A DNA stretch of 61,286 nucleotides from an uncultured Bacteroidales bacterium (GCA_902765485.1 CACWZZ010000011.1:1-61286), one strand, 5' to 3'; numbered from the stretch's first letter, positions 17,249 through 26,338 are shown. Numbers and translations: made by a program. The notes: generated from the letters alone by a model not told the origin.

Positions 17249-18127
17249 ATGATGAAACGACGGAGTGTTGAGATATTGATTGTTGTCGTAATGGCAGGAT
17301 TTTTGTTAAGTAGTTGTGCGGCGTACGAGAAGAAAGCTCAGAGCGGAGCAGCGGTGGAAGTGAATGGTGTGTATTTGTACCGTTCGACGCTGGATTCGTT
17401 GACGCTGGGAATGAATGCAGAGGATAGTTTGCGGACCGTGCAACAGTATATCAGTCAATGGGCAAAAGATGAGTTGATGTACGAAAAAGCCGTCCGCCAT
17501 CAGCGGTCCGCTTTCAGCGGTCAGCTGTCAGCCAACAGAGAAAAAGATATTGAGACATTAGTAGAGGAATATCGTCGCGCGCTATATGTGCAGGCATACG
17601 AAGAGTATCTGGTGGAGCGGCGAATGCCAAAGACTGTGCCGGATTCGATAGTGGTGCAAGTATATGAACAGATGCCGGAACGGTTTGTGCTGGAAGAGAG
17701 TGTGGTGAAAGGAATGCTGGTAGTTGTGCCCAATGAGGCAAAAGATATTTCGAAATTGCGCGTCTGGATGGCCAAAGGGAAGATGGATGAGATTGAGAAA
17801 TACGCGTACAAGAGTGCAAACGGATATGAGTTGTTTGCCGACCAATGGAAGACGACCAGTGAGTTGATGAACCAGATTCCGCTGAGTAGGAGTGCGATGG
17901 AGGCAGAGTTGAAAAACAAGAACCAGATTGAGGTGAGCGACAGTTTGAAGACTTATATACTGCAAGTGACGGACAAACAGTTGGCAGGCGAGAAGATGCC
18001 GATGGAGTATGCTCGTCCGTCGATAGAGAAGATAGTGCTGAGTGCGCGGCAGGTGGAATACCTCAATAAAGAGCGCGAACAGATGTATAATGAGGCTATT
18101 CAGAAGCAGCAGGTGAAGTTTTATTAA
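17249..18127 (+). CDS. Lipoprotein of the SurA/peptidyl-prolyl isomerase type
   Basis: About 292 residues from ATG 17249 (the frame opens at TTG 17240). The lipoprotein signal is hydrophobic IVVVMAGFLL then SSCAA, with the Cys as lipidation site. The rest is helical and acidic, with a SurA-N-like pattern (VEVNGVYLYRSTLDSLT, WAKDELMYEKAV, YARPSIEKIVLSARQVEYLNKER). I see no clear parvulin catalytic domain, so it is better called a chaperone-like lipoprotein. A heptamer repeat gives HQRSAFSGQLSANRE in frame. It is followed by surA, and the two probably assist outer membrane protein folding. Confidence 0.75.
   Translation: MMKRRSVEILIVVVMAGFLLSSCAAYEKKAQSGAAVEVNGVYLYRSTLDSLTLGMNAEDSLRTVQQYISQWAKDELMYEKAVRHQRSAFSGQLSANREKDIETLVEEYRRALYVQAYEEYLVERRMPKTVPDSIVVQVYEQMPERFVLEESVVKGMLVVVPNEAKDISKLRVWMAKGKMDEIEKYAYKSANGYELFADQWKTTSELMNQIPLSRSAMEAELKNKNQIEVSDSLKTYILQVTDKQLAGEKMPMEYARPSIEKIVLSARQVEYLNKEREQMYNEAIQKQQVKFY
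17497..17535 (+). repeat. In-frame CAGCGGT/GTCAGCC heptamer repeat
   Basis: Degenerate heptamers (CATCAGCGGTC, TTCAGCGGTC, GTCAGCC) inside the lipoprotein gene, read as HQRSAFSGQLSA. Confidence 0.7.
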
Positions 18128-18178
18128 GGTGAAAGGTGAAAGGTGAAAGGTGAAAGGTGAAAAATGAAAGGTGAAAGG
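18126..18178 (+). repeat. GGTGAAA heptamer repeat before surA
   Basis: Seven tandem GGTGAAA copies, one degenerate, filling the gap between the lipoprotein and surA. The last copy merges with an AGGAGG Shine-Dalgarno-like stretch. Confidence 0.9.
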
Positions 18179-18185
18179 AGGAAGG

Positions 18186-19526
18186 ATGAAAAGATATAGT
18201 TTAATTGTAATGTTGTTTGTCAGTCTGGCGTTGAGAGCGCAGGGCGTGATAGACGAAGTGATTTGGGTAGTGGGTGACGAGGCTATTTTGCGTAGCGAAG
18301 TAGAAGAAGAACGGTTGCGCGCCCAATACGAGGGTCAGCAGATCAAAGGCGATCCGTATTGCGTCATTCCGGAACAGATGGCTGTGCAGAAGTTATTTTT
18401 GCACCAAGCCATCATCGATTCGGTGGAAGCGAATGAGTCGAGCGTGAGTCACCAAGTGGATATGCGCCTGAATTACTACATCAACCAGATCGGATCGAAA
18501 GAGAAGATGGAGGAGTATTTTCGCAAGCCGAGCAGCGAGATCCGGGAGGAGATGATGACGACCGTTCGTAACCAGATGATTATTCAGCAGATGCAGCAGA
18601 AGTTAACCGCCGATATCAAGCCGACTCCGGCAGAGATCCGTCGTTACTATAACTCGCTTCCGGAGGATTCGATTCCGATGATGCCGGCACAAGTGGAAGT
18701 ACAGATTTTGAGTTTTGAACCTCCTGTTCCGACTGAAGAGACGGAGCGCATCAAACAGCGGTTGCGCGAGTTCACGGAGCGTGTTCAGAACGGGACCGCG
18801 GATTTTAGTATGTTGGCGCGTCTCTATTCGGAGGACACGGAAAGTGCCAAACGCGGCGGTGAGTTGGGTTTTGTAGGTCGCGGTCAGTTGGTGTCGGAGT
18901 TTGCGGATGTGGCGTTTAACCTGAATGATCCGAAGCGCGTGAGCCGAATCGTCCAGACCGAATACGGATACCATATTATTCAGTTGATAGAGAAGAAAGG
19001 AGAGCGCATCAACTGCCGGCATATTCTGTTGCGACCAAGGATTAGTGCGACCGATAAGATCAACGCAATCAATAAGTTAGACACGATACGAGGTTTGATA
19101 GAGAGCGATAGTTTGCAGTTCGAACAGGCTGTGCTTCGTTTCTCGCAGGACAAGAACACGGTGATGAATGCAGGTCTGATGATCAATCCGAATACGGGTA
19201 GCAGTAAGTTTGAGTATCAAGATTTGGCGCCGGAGATCGCGAAGCAGATTTATAGTTTGAACGAAGGCGATGTGTCTCAGCCGTTTGTGATGATGGATCA
19301 GACGAAGAACCGCGAGGTGTGTGCGATAGTGCGTGTGAAGAAGAAAACGGATGTGCACCGCGCGAATTTGACTGATGATTTTCAGGCGATCAAGGGCATG
19401 CTGGAGCAGAAGTTGAGTGCGGATTTTATCCACGAATGGATATTGAAGAAGCAGAAGGCGACCTACGTTCAGATCAGCCCGGAATGGCAAGGTTGCGATT
19501 TTGAATACCCGGGATGGATACATTAA
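18186..19526 (+). CDS. surA: SurA-type periplasmic peptidyl-prolyl isomerase
   Basis: About 446 residues from ATG 18186. The longer frame begins at a GTG inside the repeat, while ATG 18186 has an AGGAGG site just upstream and opens a proper signal peptide (MKRYSLIVMLFVSLALRAQG). The N-terminal SurA helix domain is followed by two parvulin domains. The first contains SEDTESAKRGGELGFVGRGQLVSEF and YGYHIIQLIEK; the second starts at INCRHILLRPRIS. Role: periplasmic chaperone for outer membrane proteins. It sits among envelope-biogenesis genes. Confidence 0.9.
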   Translation: MKRYSLIVMLFVSLALRAQGVIDEVIWVVGDEAILRSEVEEERLRAQYEGQQIKGDPYCVIPEQMAVQKLFLHQAIIDSVEANESSVSHQVDMRLNYYINQIGSKEKMEEYFRKPSSEIREEMMTTVRNQMIIQQMQQKLTADIKPTPAEIRRYYNSLPEDSIPMMPAQVEVQILSFEPPVPTEETERIKQRLREFTERVQNGTADFSMLARLYSEDTESAKRGGELGFVGRGQLVSEFADVAFNLNDPKRVSRIVQTEYGYHIIQLIEKKGERINCRHILLRPRISATDKINAINKLDTIRGLIESDSLQFEQAVLRFSQDKNTVMNAGLMINPNTGSSKFEYQDLAPEIAKQIYSLNEGDVSQPFVMMDQTKNREVCAIVRVKKKTDVHRANLTDDFQAIKGMLEQKLSADFIHEWILKKQKATYVQISPEWQGCDFEYPGWIH

Positions 19527-19590
19527 GGTGAAAGGGAAAAGTGAAAGGTGAAAGGTGAAAAGTGAAAGGGAAAAGTGAAAGGTGAAAGGA
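19525..19590 (+). repeat. GGTGAAA heptamer repeat before the OstA-like gene
   Basis: About eight copies of GGTGAAA/AAGTGAAA. The proposed GTG start (19575) of the next gene lies within this array. Confidence 0.88.
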
Positions 19591-21152
19591 GACATAGTAT
19601 TAGGTTGCTGGGGCTTGTAGTCCTTTCAATTTTCAATTTTCAATTTTCAATTTCCCAGACGATGGTTTATCTTGAGCGTGCGGAGAATTTGCAGTTTGAC
19701 CAGGAGCGGATCGCAGATGCGCAGATCTTGAAGGGGAATGTGGTTTTTCGGCACGAAAACGCGCTGATGTATTGCGATAGCGCTTATTTTTACGAGGAGA
19801 GCAATTCGTTTGACGCGTTCGGTCATGTGCGAATGGAACAAGGCGATACGCTGGAGGGTTTTGGCGATAAGTTGTATTACAACGGCAATACCAAATTAGC
19901 TCGGTTGAGACGGCATGTGAAGTTGATTCACGGTCGCAAGGACGAGAACCCGACGGTGTTGACGACCGATAGTTTGAATTACGACCGGCATGCCGGAGTG
20001 GCTTATTATTTCACGGGTGGCGAGGTGAAAGATTCGCTGAACACGCTGACTTCCGTGCGCGGCAGTTACCGTCCGGACAGCAAACAGGCTGTGTTCAGCA
20101 GAGAGGTGAAGCTGGTGAACGAGCGATTTGTGCTGACGAGCGACACGCTGCTGTATAACACGGCGACGAAGGTAGCGGACATCGTGTCTCCGACGGAGAT
20201 CATTTACGAGGAAGAGACGGATATTCATACTTCGCTGGGTTGGTACAATACGGAGACAGAGCGGTCGATGTTGCTGAACAGGTCTGTGATTCACCATCAG
20301 GACGGAAGGGTAATGACGGGCGATACGATTTATTACGACAAGAAAATCGGTTTCGGGGAAGTGCTGGGCGCGATGGAGATGCGCGATTCGACTCGCGAGG
20401 CGACGCTGTATGGAGAATACGGTCAGATGTGGGAAGAGAACAGCCGCGGTTATGCGACGGACAGCGCGCTGATGGTCGATTGGTCGGACACGGCGCATAT
20501 CACTTATATCCACGCGGACACGCTGTTTACGGAGGAGCTGCATTATACCGATTCGGCGATGGCGGACAGCACGTATCGCCGCGTGCGCGGGTATTATGGC
20601 GTGCGCGTTTATAGGAACGATGCGCAGATGGTGTGCGACTCGATGGTGTACTTAGGATCGGACTCGACGATGCACCTTTATCTCAAACCGATTAGTTGGA
20701 GCGACAACCAGCAGATCTCCGCGGACAGCATGACGATTTATATCGTGAACGGCGCTGTGGAACACATGCACGGAGTGGGAAATGCGCTGTGTGTGATGCA
20801 CGACACGCTGGAGTATTTCAACCAGATGGGCGGCAAGGAAGTGACGGCGTATGTGAAAGACGGCGAGGTGGATATCATCGATATGAGCGGCAACGCGCTG
20901 ACGATCTATTATGCCAAAGAGAGCGACGGCAGTTTCGTGGGAATGAACACCACGGAGAGCAGTTTTATCCGGATGTATATGGAGGATCAGAAGATCCATC
21001 ATATCCGTTTCACGAAGGAGACGACGGGTGTGCTTTACCCGATGGACCAGATTCCAAGCGGCGGCGACAAGTTGGCGACGTTCTTCTGGGCTGAGGAAGT
21101 GCGGCCGAAAGACGAAAAAGACGTGTTTCGGAAGGTGAAAGGTGAAAATTGA
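19575..21152 (+). CDS. OstA-like/LptA-like protein (LPS transport-related)
   Basis: 525 residues. A signal peptide is followed by a long run of short beta strands of the OstA/LptA jelly-roll type (ADAQILKGNVVFRHENALMYCDSAYFY, FDAFGHVRMEQGDTLEGFGDKLYY and similar repeated units). In Bacteroidota such proteins are thought to help move lipopolysaccharide to the outer membrane. The start is uncertain: a GTG within the GGTGAAA repeat is the only usual start in frame upstream of the signal peptide. The second half of the signal peptide (SIFNFQFSIS) is encoded by a CAATTTT heptamer repeat. Confidence 0.8.
   Translation: MKGERRHSIRLLGLVVLSIFNFQFSISQTMVYLERAENLQFDQERIADAQILKGNVVFRHENALMYCDSAYFYEESNSFDAFGHVRMEQGDTLEGFGDKLYYNGNTKLARLRRHVKLIHGRKDENPTVLTTDSLNYDRHAGVAYYFTGGEVKDSLNTLTSVRGSYRPDSKQAVFSREVKLVNERFVLTSDTLLYNTATKVADIVSPTEIIYEEETDIHTSLGWYNTETERSMLLNRSVIHHQDGRVMTGDTIYYDKKIGFGEVLGAMEMRDSTREATLYGEYGQMWEENSRGYATDSALMVDWSDTAHITYIHADTLFTEELHYTDSAMADSTYRRVRGYYGVRVYRNDAQMVCDSMVYLGSDSTMHLYLKPISWSDNQQISADSMTIYIVNGAVEHMHGVGNALCVMHDTLEYFNQMGGKEVTAYVKDGEVDIIDMSGNALTIYYAKESDGSFVGMNTTESSFIRMYMEDQKIHHIRFTKETTGVLYPMDQIPSGGDKLATFFWAEEVRPKDEKDVFRKVKGEN
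19627..19653 (+). repeat. CAATTTT heptamer repeat within a signal peptide
   Basis: Three to four copies of CAATTTT, read as IFNFQFSIS in the hydrophobic part of the OstA-like signal peptide. Confidence 0.85.
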
Positions 21153-21180
21153 AAGGTGAAAGGTGAAAATTGAAAGGATA
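21134..21180 (+). repeat. GGTGAAA/AATTGAAA heptamer repeat
   Basis: Mixed GGTGAAA and AATTGAAA units covering the end of the OstA-like gene and the gap to the beta-barrel gene. Confidence 0.85.
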
Positions 21181-21188
21181 AAGGATAT

Positions 21189-21962
21189 ATGAAGAAAGTA
21201 TTTTTGACGTTGATGGTAGCCATGATGGCTATCGGGATGAGTGCGGCGGACATGCCGAAACAGGGTTTTGGTATCCAAGTAGGCTGGGCACAGCCGATAT
21301 TGCGACTGAATAGCCCGAACACCTCTTTCCCCAGTGATTCGCTGGCAAATACCATCAAGCTGAATGGTTTCAAAGTGGGTTTTGTGTATGACGCGAGTTA
21401 TGTCAAGGGCTTCGGTTCGTCGATCGGTCTGAACTATACCTTCGGTATGTCGAACGGCGGCGGATGGCGTTCCACCAACCCCGCCTACGGAGAGTACCCC
21501 AAGAGACGCCAGCTGATTACCTATCAGGAGCTGGAGTTGTACGTGGACTGGCAGTACAAGTTCGAGATAGCCAAAGAGACGTACCTCATGCTCTACACCG
21601 GTCCCACCCTCCAATGTGGTCTGACCTATACGATGCGTCAGGACATGAAAACCGAAGATTTCTCCGGCGAGATAACCACCACCTACGGCGAGCGGTTCAA
21701 CGCCTATAAGGCGGATGCCTCCAACACCGAGCCAGACATCCGCGGTTTCATCGAAGCCGACAACGCGCTCCGGCGATTCAATGTGACTTGGGGTGTCGGA
21801 GCCGGATTCCAATACAGGCGGTATTTCTTGCGCGGAGGGTATGATTTCGGTTTGCTGAATCCGTATAGGAATGCGGATTTCGTAAGCGGTCGTCACACCC
21901 GCGGACGGTTGGATCAATGGAATATCAAAGTCGGTATTTATCTATGGTACGTAGATAATTGA
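21189..21962 (+). CDS. Outer membrane beta-barrel protein
   Basis: 257 residues with a signal peptide (MKKVFLTLMVAMMAIGMSAA) and then alternating strands separated by polar loops (GFGIQVGWAQPILRL, LNYTFGMSNGGG, ELYVDWQYKFEIA, FNVTWGVGAGFQYRRYFLRGGYDFGLLN). It ends in an aromatic strand (KVGIYLWYVDN), typical of BAM-inserted barrels. It probably belongs to the porin-like small barrels common in Bacteroidota; ligand unknown. Its place after surA and the OstA-like gene suggests an envelope operon. Confidence 0.8.
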   Translation: MKKVFLTLMVAMMAIGMSAADMPKQGFGIQVGWAQPILRLNSPNTSFPSDSLANTIKLNGFKVGFVYDASYVKGFGSSIGLNYTFGMSNGGGWRSTNPAYGEYPKRRQLITYQELELYVDWQYKFEIAKETYLMLYTGPTLQCGLTYTMRQDMKTEDFSGEITTTYGERFNAYKADASNTEPDIRGFIEADNALRRFNVTWGVGAGFQYRRYFLRGGYDFGLLNPYRNADFVSGRHTRGRLDQWNIKVGIYLWYVDN

Positions 21963-21984
21963 TAATTGATAATTGAGAATTGAT
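21957..21984 (+). repeat. AATTGAT/AATTGAG heptamer repeat overlapping the dnaG start
   Basis: Four heptamers (GATAATT, GAGAATT type) between the beta-barrel stop codon and dnaG. The TTG start codon of dnaG is part of the last unit. Confidence 0.85.
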
Positions 21985-23947
21985 TCCTAGAGAAACCATA
22001 GAACGCATCTATGCTGCGGCTAAGATAGAAGAGGTCGTAAGCGATTACGTCACGCTCAAAAAGCGCGGCGCGAACCTCATTGGGCTGTGTCCGTTCCACA
22101 ACGAGAAGACGGGGTCTTTTACGGTTAGTCCGTCAAAAGGTATTTACAAATGTTTCGGCTGTGGAGCCAGCGGACACGCGCTGAAGTTTGTGATGGAGAT
22201 CGAGCAATGCACGTTCGTCGAGGCGGTGAAGCAGTTGGGCAAGAAATACCATATCGAGGTGGAGGAACGCGAGATGACGGCGGAGGAGCAGCAACGGCAG
22301 GACAATCGCGAATCGATGTTCGTGGTCAATGATTTTGCCAATAAATGGTTTCAGACCCAGCTCTGGGAGACGCCGGAAGGTCAAGCGATCGGTTTGGGTT
22401 ATTTCCGCGAGAGAGGATTGCGGGATGATATCATCCGCAAATTTCAGTTGGGATATTCGCCGGAGAAAGGTAATCCGCTGGCTAAAGCGCTGAAAGAGAA
22501 AGGGTTCAAGGAGGAGTTCATCGTCAATGATGTGGACACCAAGATCGGTGTGGGCGTCGTGGGCAAGAGCGAGGACGGACGGCTGTATGACCGTTTCCGC
22601 GACCGTGTGATGTTCCCTATTTTTACCGTGAGCGGCAAGCCGGTTGCTTTTGCCGGACGAATACTGAAGAAGAAAGAGAACGTGGGCAAATACGTCAATT
22701 CGCCGGATTCGATCATTTACTCCAAGACCAACGAGTTATACGGTCTTTTCCAAGCCAAGCAAGCTATTTCCCGTGCAGATATGTGCTATCTGGTGGAGGG
22801 TCAGATGGACGTCATCTCCATGCACCAGAGCGGGATCGAGAATGTGGTGGCGAGTGGCGGAACGGCGTTGACGAAGCCGCAGATACGGTTGATTCAACGG
22901 TTCACGAGTAATATTACGGTGCTCTATGACGGCGACGCCGCCGGTATTCACGCCGCGCTGCGAGGTATAGATATGTTCCTGGAGGAAGGGTTCAACGTCA
23001 ATGTGGTGCTGCTGCCGGACGGCGAAGACCCGGATAGCTATGCGCAAAACCACGATTCGACGGAGTTTATCCGTTATATATCGGAGCACCAGACGGATTT
23101 TATCCGTTTCAAATCGGCGTTGCTGAGCAAGGATGCAGGCGATAATCCGCAGAAGCGTGCTGCGCTGATCAAGGACATCACCGAGTCGATTGCTATCATC
23201 CCGGATATGATCACGCGTCAGGTGTATATCAAAGATTGTTCGGAGCGGTTGCATATAGGTGAGCAAGTGCTGACCAACGAAGTGATCAAACTGCGTCGCA
23301 AACGGATGGAGGAACGCCGCAAACAGGAAGAGCGGACGGAGAGCGAACAGGTGGACGTAGCACAACAAGAGCCGCAAGCGGAAGTAGCGGTTAAGCCGGC
23401 TCATCCGCAGCGTCCGCAAGTGACTCCCAAGACGCAGTTGGAAAAGAATTATTATAATTTGCTGCAGTTGCTGGTTCGTTACGGCGAACGCCCGATTGAG
23501 GTGGACGGCAATGTCTATACGATCGGCGAAGTGATTATTTATACGCTGGAGGGCGATGAGATCAAGCCGCCGTACGAGGTGTTCCAGACGATCATGGACG
23601 AGTTCAAGCGCCATTACAAAGATCCGGGATTCAAGGCGGAGACGTTCTATAAATTCCATTCGGATCCGCTGATCAGCGCCATGGCAGTAGATATGATTGC
23701 AGAGAAATACCAAGATGTTTCGCCGGATTTCGAGGCGCGGTTGGGTGAGTTGGTGACGCAGTTGCTGTTTGAAATCAAACTGACCGTCATCAATATGCAG
23801 ATAGCCGATCTGGAGCAGGGTCTGAAGGACGCGCAGGCGAACAATGATATAGACCGGCAGATGCAGTTATTGGCATACCAGCCGCAGTTGCTGGAGCAGC
23901 GAAACCAGATTTGTAAGATCCTTGGGAATAGAGTGATTAGTGTTTAG
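21980..23947 (+). CDS. dnaG: DNA primase DnaG
   Basis: 655 residues. The N-terminal CHC2 zinc finger is CPFHNEKTGSFTVSP then YKCFGCGASG. The Toprim domain has LVEGQMDVISMHQSGIENVVASGGTALT and LYDGDAAGIHAA. A helical C-terminal helicase-binding region has a charged linker (RMEERRKQEERTESEQ). It synthesises RNA primers at the replication fork. The frame needs a TTG start (21980, protein IPRETIERIYAAAKIEEVV), which lies in a heptamer repeat; no ATG occurs upstream of the zinc finger. Confidence 0.96.
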   Translation: MIPRETIERIYAAAKIEEVVSDYVTLKKRGANLIGLCPFHNEKTGSFTVSPSKGIYKCFGCGASGHALKFVMEIEQCTFVEAVKQLGKKYHIEVEEREMTAEEQQRQDNRESMFVVNDFANKWFQTQLWETPEGQAIGLGYFRERGLRDDIIRKFQLGYSPEKGNPLAKALKEKGFKEEFIVNDVDTKIGVGVVGKSEDGRLYDRFRDRVMFPIFTVSGKPVAFAGRILKKKENVGKYVNSPDSIIYSKTNELYGLFQAKQAISRADMCYLVEGQMDVISMHQSGIENVVASGGTALTKPQIRLIQRFTSNITVLYDGDAAGIHAALRGIDMFLEEGFNVNVVLLPDGEDPDSYAQNHDSTEFIRYISEHQTDFIRFKSALLSKDAGDNPQKRAALIKDITESIAIIPDMITRQVYIKDCSERLHIGEQVLTNEVIKLRRKRMEERRKQEERTESEQVDVAQQEPQAEVAVKPAHPQRPQVTPKTQLEKNYYNLLQLLVRYGERPIEVDGNVYTIGEVIIYTLEGDEIKPPYEVFQTIMDEFKRHYKDPGFKAETFYKFHSDPLISAMAVDMIAEKYQDVSPDFEARLGELVTQLLFEIKLTVINMQIADLEQGLKDAQANNDIDRQMQLLAYQPQLLEQRNQICKILGNRVISV

Positions 23948-23952
23948 TGAAG

Positions 23953-24717
23953 ATGTTATTCGGTGAGATTGCATACGGACCCATTCATAGCCGCCGTTTA
24001 GGCGTCAGTCTCGGCATGGAGATCATGCCGCTGGAGCATAAGTTATGCACGTTCGACTGCGTCTATTGCGAGTGCGGATGGAACGAGAAAGTGGACCATC
24101 CCCAACTCCCGACGCGCGACGAAGTGCGGGCTGCATTGGAGACGAAGTTACGGGAGATTCTGCCGGAGACTACTCCGGATGTAATCACTTTTTCCGGCAA
24201 CGGCGAACCGACACTTCATCCGGATTTCTTGGGGATCATAGAGGACACTTGCGCTTTGCGGGATCGGTATTGCCCTGCGGCGAAAGTGAGTGTGTTGTCC
24301 AATTCGACCCAGTTGGGGCGGCAGGATGTGCAGCAAGCCTTGCGGCTGTGCGACAATCGGATTCTCAAACTGGACGCCGGAACGGACGAGATGATGCGGC
24401 GGATCGACCAGCCTGTGAATAGCGATTTGACCGTTGAACGGATCGTGGAATGGTTAGCTGTCTTTCAAGGCGATTTCACGCTGCAGACCTGTTTCCTGCG
24501 CGGGTCGCACAACGGGCTGGTGATAGATAATACGACGCCGGAGGAGCTGGACGCATGGTATTTCGCCGTGGAAAAGTTGCGTCCGAAGCAGATTATGATC
24601 TATGTCATCGACCGCAAGACGCCGGAGGAACATCTGGAGAAGATCTCCCGCGAGGAGATGGAGCGTATTGCCGCGCCACTGATTGAGAAAGGGTTTGAAG
24701 TCATTATTTCCGCATGA
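23953..24717 (+). CDS. Radical SAM protein (COG0731-like)
   Basis: 254 residues from ATG 23953; a GTG at 23947 overlaps the dnaG stop. The 4Fe-4S/SAM motif is CTFDCVYCECG (CxxxCxxC), followed by ITFSGNGEPTLHP and SVLSNSTQLG, typical of SPASM-less radical SAM oxidoreductases related to wyosine-type enzymes. The actual reaction is unknown. It shares an ATGA stop/start overlap with the following glycosyltransferase gene, so the two are translated together. Confidence 0.85.
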   Translation: MLFGEIAYGPIHSRRLGVSLGMEIMPLEHKLCTFDCVYCECGWNEKVDHPQLPTRDEVRAALETKLREILPETTPDVITFSGNGEPTLHPDFLGIIEDTCALRDRYCPAAKVSVLSNSTQLGRQDVQQALRLCDNRILKLDAGTDEMMRRIDQPVNSDLTVERIVEWLAVFQGDFTLQTCFLRGSHNGLVIDNTTPEELDAWYFAVEKLRPKQIMIYVIDRKTPEEHLEKISREEMERIAAPLIEKGFEVIISA

Positions 24718-25718
24718 AGATTCTTGTCGCACCGTTGAACTGGGGATTGGGACACGCAAGCCGTTGCGTGCCGCTTGTGCAGCGTTTTCTGGAAGAAGGG
24801 CACGAAGTGATCTTGGGCGGCGACGGAGCGAGTCTGACTTTACTGCGGCGGCATTTCCCGAAATGCAGATATGTTTTTCTGGCTCCCTTGAACCTGCGTT
24901 ATGGCAAGGGCAAAAGGCAAGTGTGGGCGATGGTCAAAGCGTTGCCGAAACTGGTTGCATGGGCGTATAAGGACCATGTCATGCTGCAGGCTGTCTTGCG
25001 CGAGGAAAAGATCGACATGGTGGTCTCCGACAATCGTTTTGGGCTATATACAAAAGCTGAAGAGACGCTTTGCGTCTATATCACGCATCAACTTCATATC
25101 TTTCTGCCCAAGGGTTGGCGGTGTCTGGAGCCGCTTGTTGCGCGCCTGCACGCACGTATATACACGCGGTATAATAAGGTGTGGGTACCTGATTACGAGG
25201 AGTTTGACCGCAGCTTGGGCGGCGAACTGTCTCATCCGGCTATCAGCCATCAGCCTTCAGCCTTCAGCAAAATTGAGTACATCGGTCCGTTGAGCCGATT
25301 CACGCAAAGTACAAACGACAACCCACAAACGACTTATGGTATCGTTGCTGTTCTCAGCGGCTTGGAGCCGCAAAGGACGATGTTGGAGCGGGAGTTGGTA
25401 GCGCGATACAGGGACTCCCAAGAAAAAGTGCTGATCGTGCAGGGACTCTTGAACCGACCCAACACACGCATCAAAAGAGGAGCTATTACCATCGTGCCCT
25501 ATATGTCTGACGAAGAGCTGGCTGCGGCTTTGATGGGCGCCAAACATATTATCGTCCGCTCCGGCTATTCGACGATTATGGACTTGGATGCGCTGGGGCT
25601 TTTGCACGTTCCAATGACCCTTCACCAATCACCAAAAATAACGTTTATTCCCACTTCAGGACAGCCCGAACAGGAGTATTTGGCGCACTTTATGGCAGAA
25701 AAATGCCAAAAATCGTAA
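24714..25718 (+). CDS. MurG-like family glycosyltransferase
   Basis: 334 residues with a GT-B fold: the N-terminal glycine-rich NWGLGHASRCVPLVQ loop, then VVSDNRFGLYTKAE, and a C-terminal donor-site half with PYMSDEELAAALMGAKHIIVRSGYSTIMDLDALG, like MurG and related transferases. Donor and acceptor are unknown. It is probably cytosolic or membrane-associated and involved in glycolipid or polysaccharide assembly. An in-frame heptamer repeat adds HPAISHQPSAFSK between the two lobes, a natural linker position. Confidence 0.8.
   Translation: MKILVAPLNWGLGHASRCVPLVQRFLEEGHEVILGGDGASLTLLRRHFPKCRYVFLAPLNLRYGKGKRQVWAMVKALPKLVAWAYKDHVMLQAVLREEKIDMVVSDNRFGLYTKAEETLCVYITHQLHIFLPKGWRCLEPLVARLHARIYTRYNKVWVPDYEEFDRSLGGELSHPAISHQPSAFSKIEYIGPLSRFTQSTNDNPQTTYGIVAVLSGLEPQRTMLERELVARYRDSQEKVLIVQGLLNRPNTRIKRGAITIVPYMSDEELAAALMGAKHIIVRSGYSTIMDLDALGLLHVPMTLHQSPKITFIPTSGQPEQEYLAHFMAEKCQKS
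25237..25270 (+). repeat. In-frame ATCAGCC/TTCAGCC heptamer repeat in the glycosyltransferase gene
   Basis: Four copies (TATCAGC, CATCAGC, CTTCAGC, CTTCAGC), read as AISHQPSAFS at the interlobe linker. Confidence 0.88.
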
Positions 25719-25734
25719 AAAAATACCAAAATAT

Positions 25735-25765
25735 TTGGTCAATTCAAAAAAATGTAGTACCTTTG
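25735..25765 (+). promoter_or_regulatory. Promoter of tRNA-Glu and rpsT
   Basis: TTG at 25735-25737, 20-bp spacer with an A run, TACCTTTG at 25758-25765; the tRNA starts 17 bp after the -7 box. Confidence 0.88.
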
Positions 25766-25782
25766 CAGCCGCTTTTGAGCGC

Positions 25783-25854
25783 GGTGCCATCGTATAACGG
25801 TTAGTACTCAAGATTTTCATTCTTGCAATAGGGGTTCGATTCCCCTTGGCACTA
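25783..25854 (+). tRNA. tRNA-Glu (anticodon TTC)
   Basis: Cloverleaf with acceptor GGTGCCA/TGGCACT, anticodon stem CAAGA/TCTTG with loop TTTTCAT and anticodon TTC, and T arm AGGGGTTCGATTCCCCT. CCA is not encoded (CTA follows the discriminator base). Confidence 0.95.
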
Positions 25855-25971
25855 CTAGACCTTCCCTAAAGTCACGTCCGGAGGCAAATCCTCTCAATGC
25901 CGATGGATATTACTAAAACAAGCCCCTATATGGAATCAACCATGCATGGGCGATAAAAACAACAAACAAAG

Positions 25972-26226
25972 ATGGCAAATCATAAAAGCTCTTTGAAGCG
26001 TATCCGCCAGACGGCAGCCCGCAAAGCACACAATCATTATTATGCAAAAACCGCACGTAATGCTGTGCGCGACTTGCGCAAGACTACTGACAAAGCTGCA
26101 GCAGCTGCTGCCCTGCCTAAAGTTAGCTCTATGCTCGACAAACTGGCTAAACGTCACATCATCCATGTGAACAAAGCTGCTAATCTCAAATCGAAACTGG
26201 CTCGCTTTGTGAACAAAATGGCGTAA
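25972..26226 (+). CDS. rpsT: 30S ribosomal protein S20
   Basis: 84 residues, lysine- and alanine-rich, with the S20 N-terminus ([21 protein letters not shown]) and the C-terminal helix [19 protein letters not shown]. It binds 16S rRNA early in 30S assembly. No separate promoter is visible between the tRNA and this gene, so it is probably co-transcribed with tRNA-Glu. A strong terminator follows 28 bp after the stop. Confidence 0.97.
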   Translation: MANHKSSLKRIRQTAARKAHNHYYAKTARNAVRDLRKTTDKAAAAAALPKVSSMLDKLAKRHIIHVNKAANLKSKLARFVNKMA

Positions 26227-26254
26227 GACGACAGGAAACGCATTAGGTCAAACG

Positions 26255-26284
26255 GAAGAATCACGAAAGTGGTTCTTCTTTTTT
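26255..26284 (+). terminator. Rho-independent terminator of rpsT
   Basis: GAAGAATCAC, GAAA loop, GTGGTTCTTC, then a T6 run: a 10-bp stem with a single G-T pair and a stable GNRA tetraloop. Confidence 0.95.
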
Positions 26285-26307
26285 GTACCATAAAAATACA
26301 CAATTAT

Positions 26308-26338
26308 TTGCATATTTCATAAAAAAGTAGTACCTTTG
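26308..26338 (+). promoter_or_regulatory. Promoter of the AraC/TPR regulator pair
   Basis: TTG at 26308-26310, 20-bp spacer with an A run, TACCTTTG at 26331-26338; the AraC ATG is 26 bp downstream. Confidence 0.88.

Noticed and set aside
25860-25971. Riboswitch between tRNA-Glu and rpsT
   Set aside because: The segment has a small CATGCATG palindrome but no recognised riboswitch core and no terminator.
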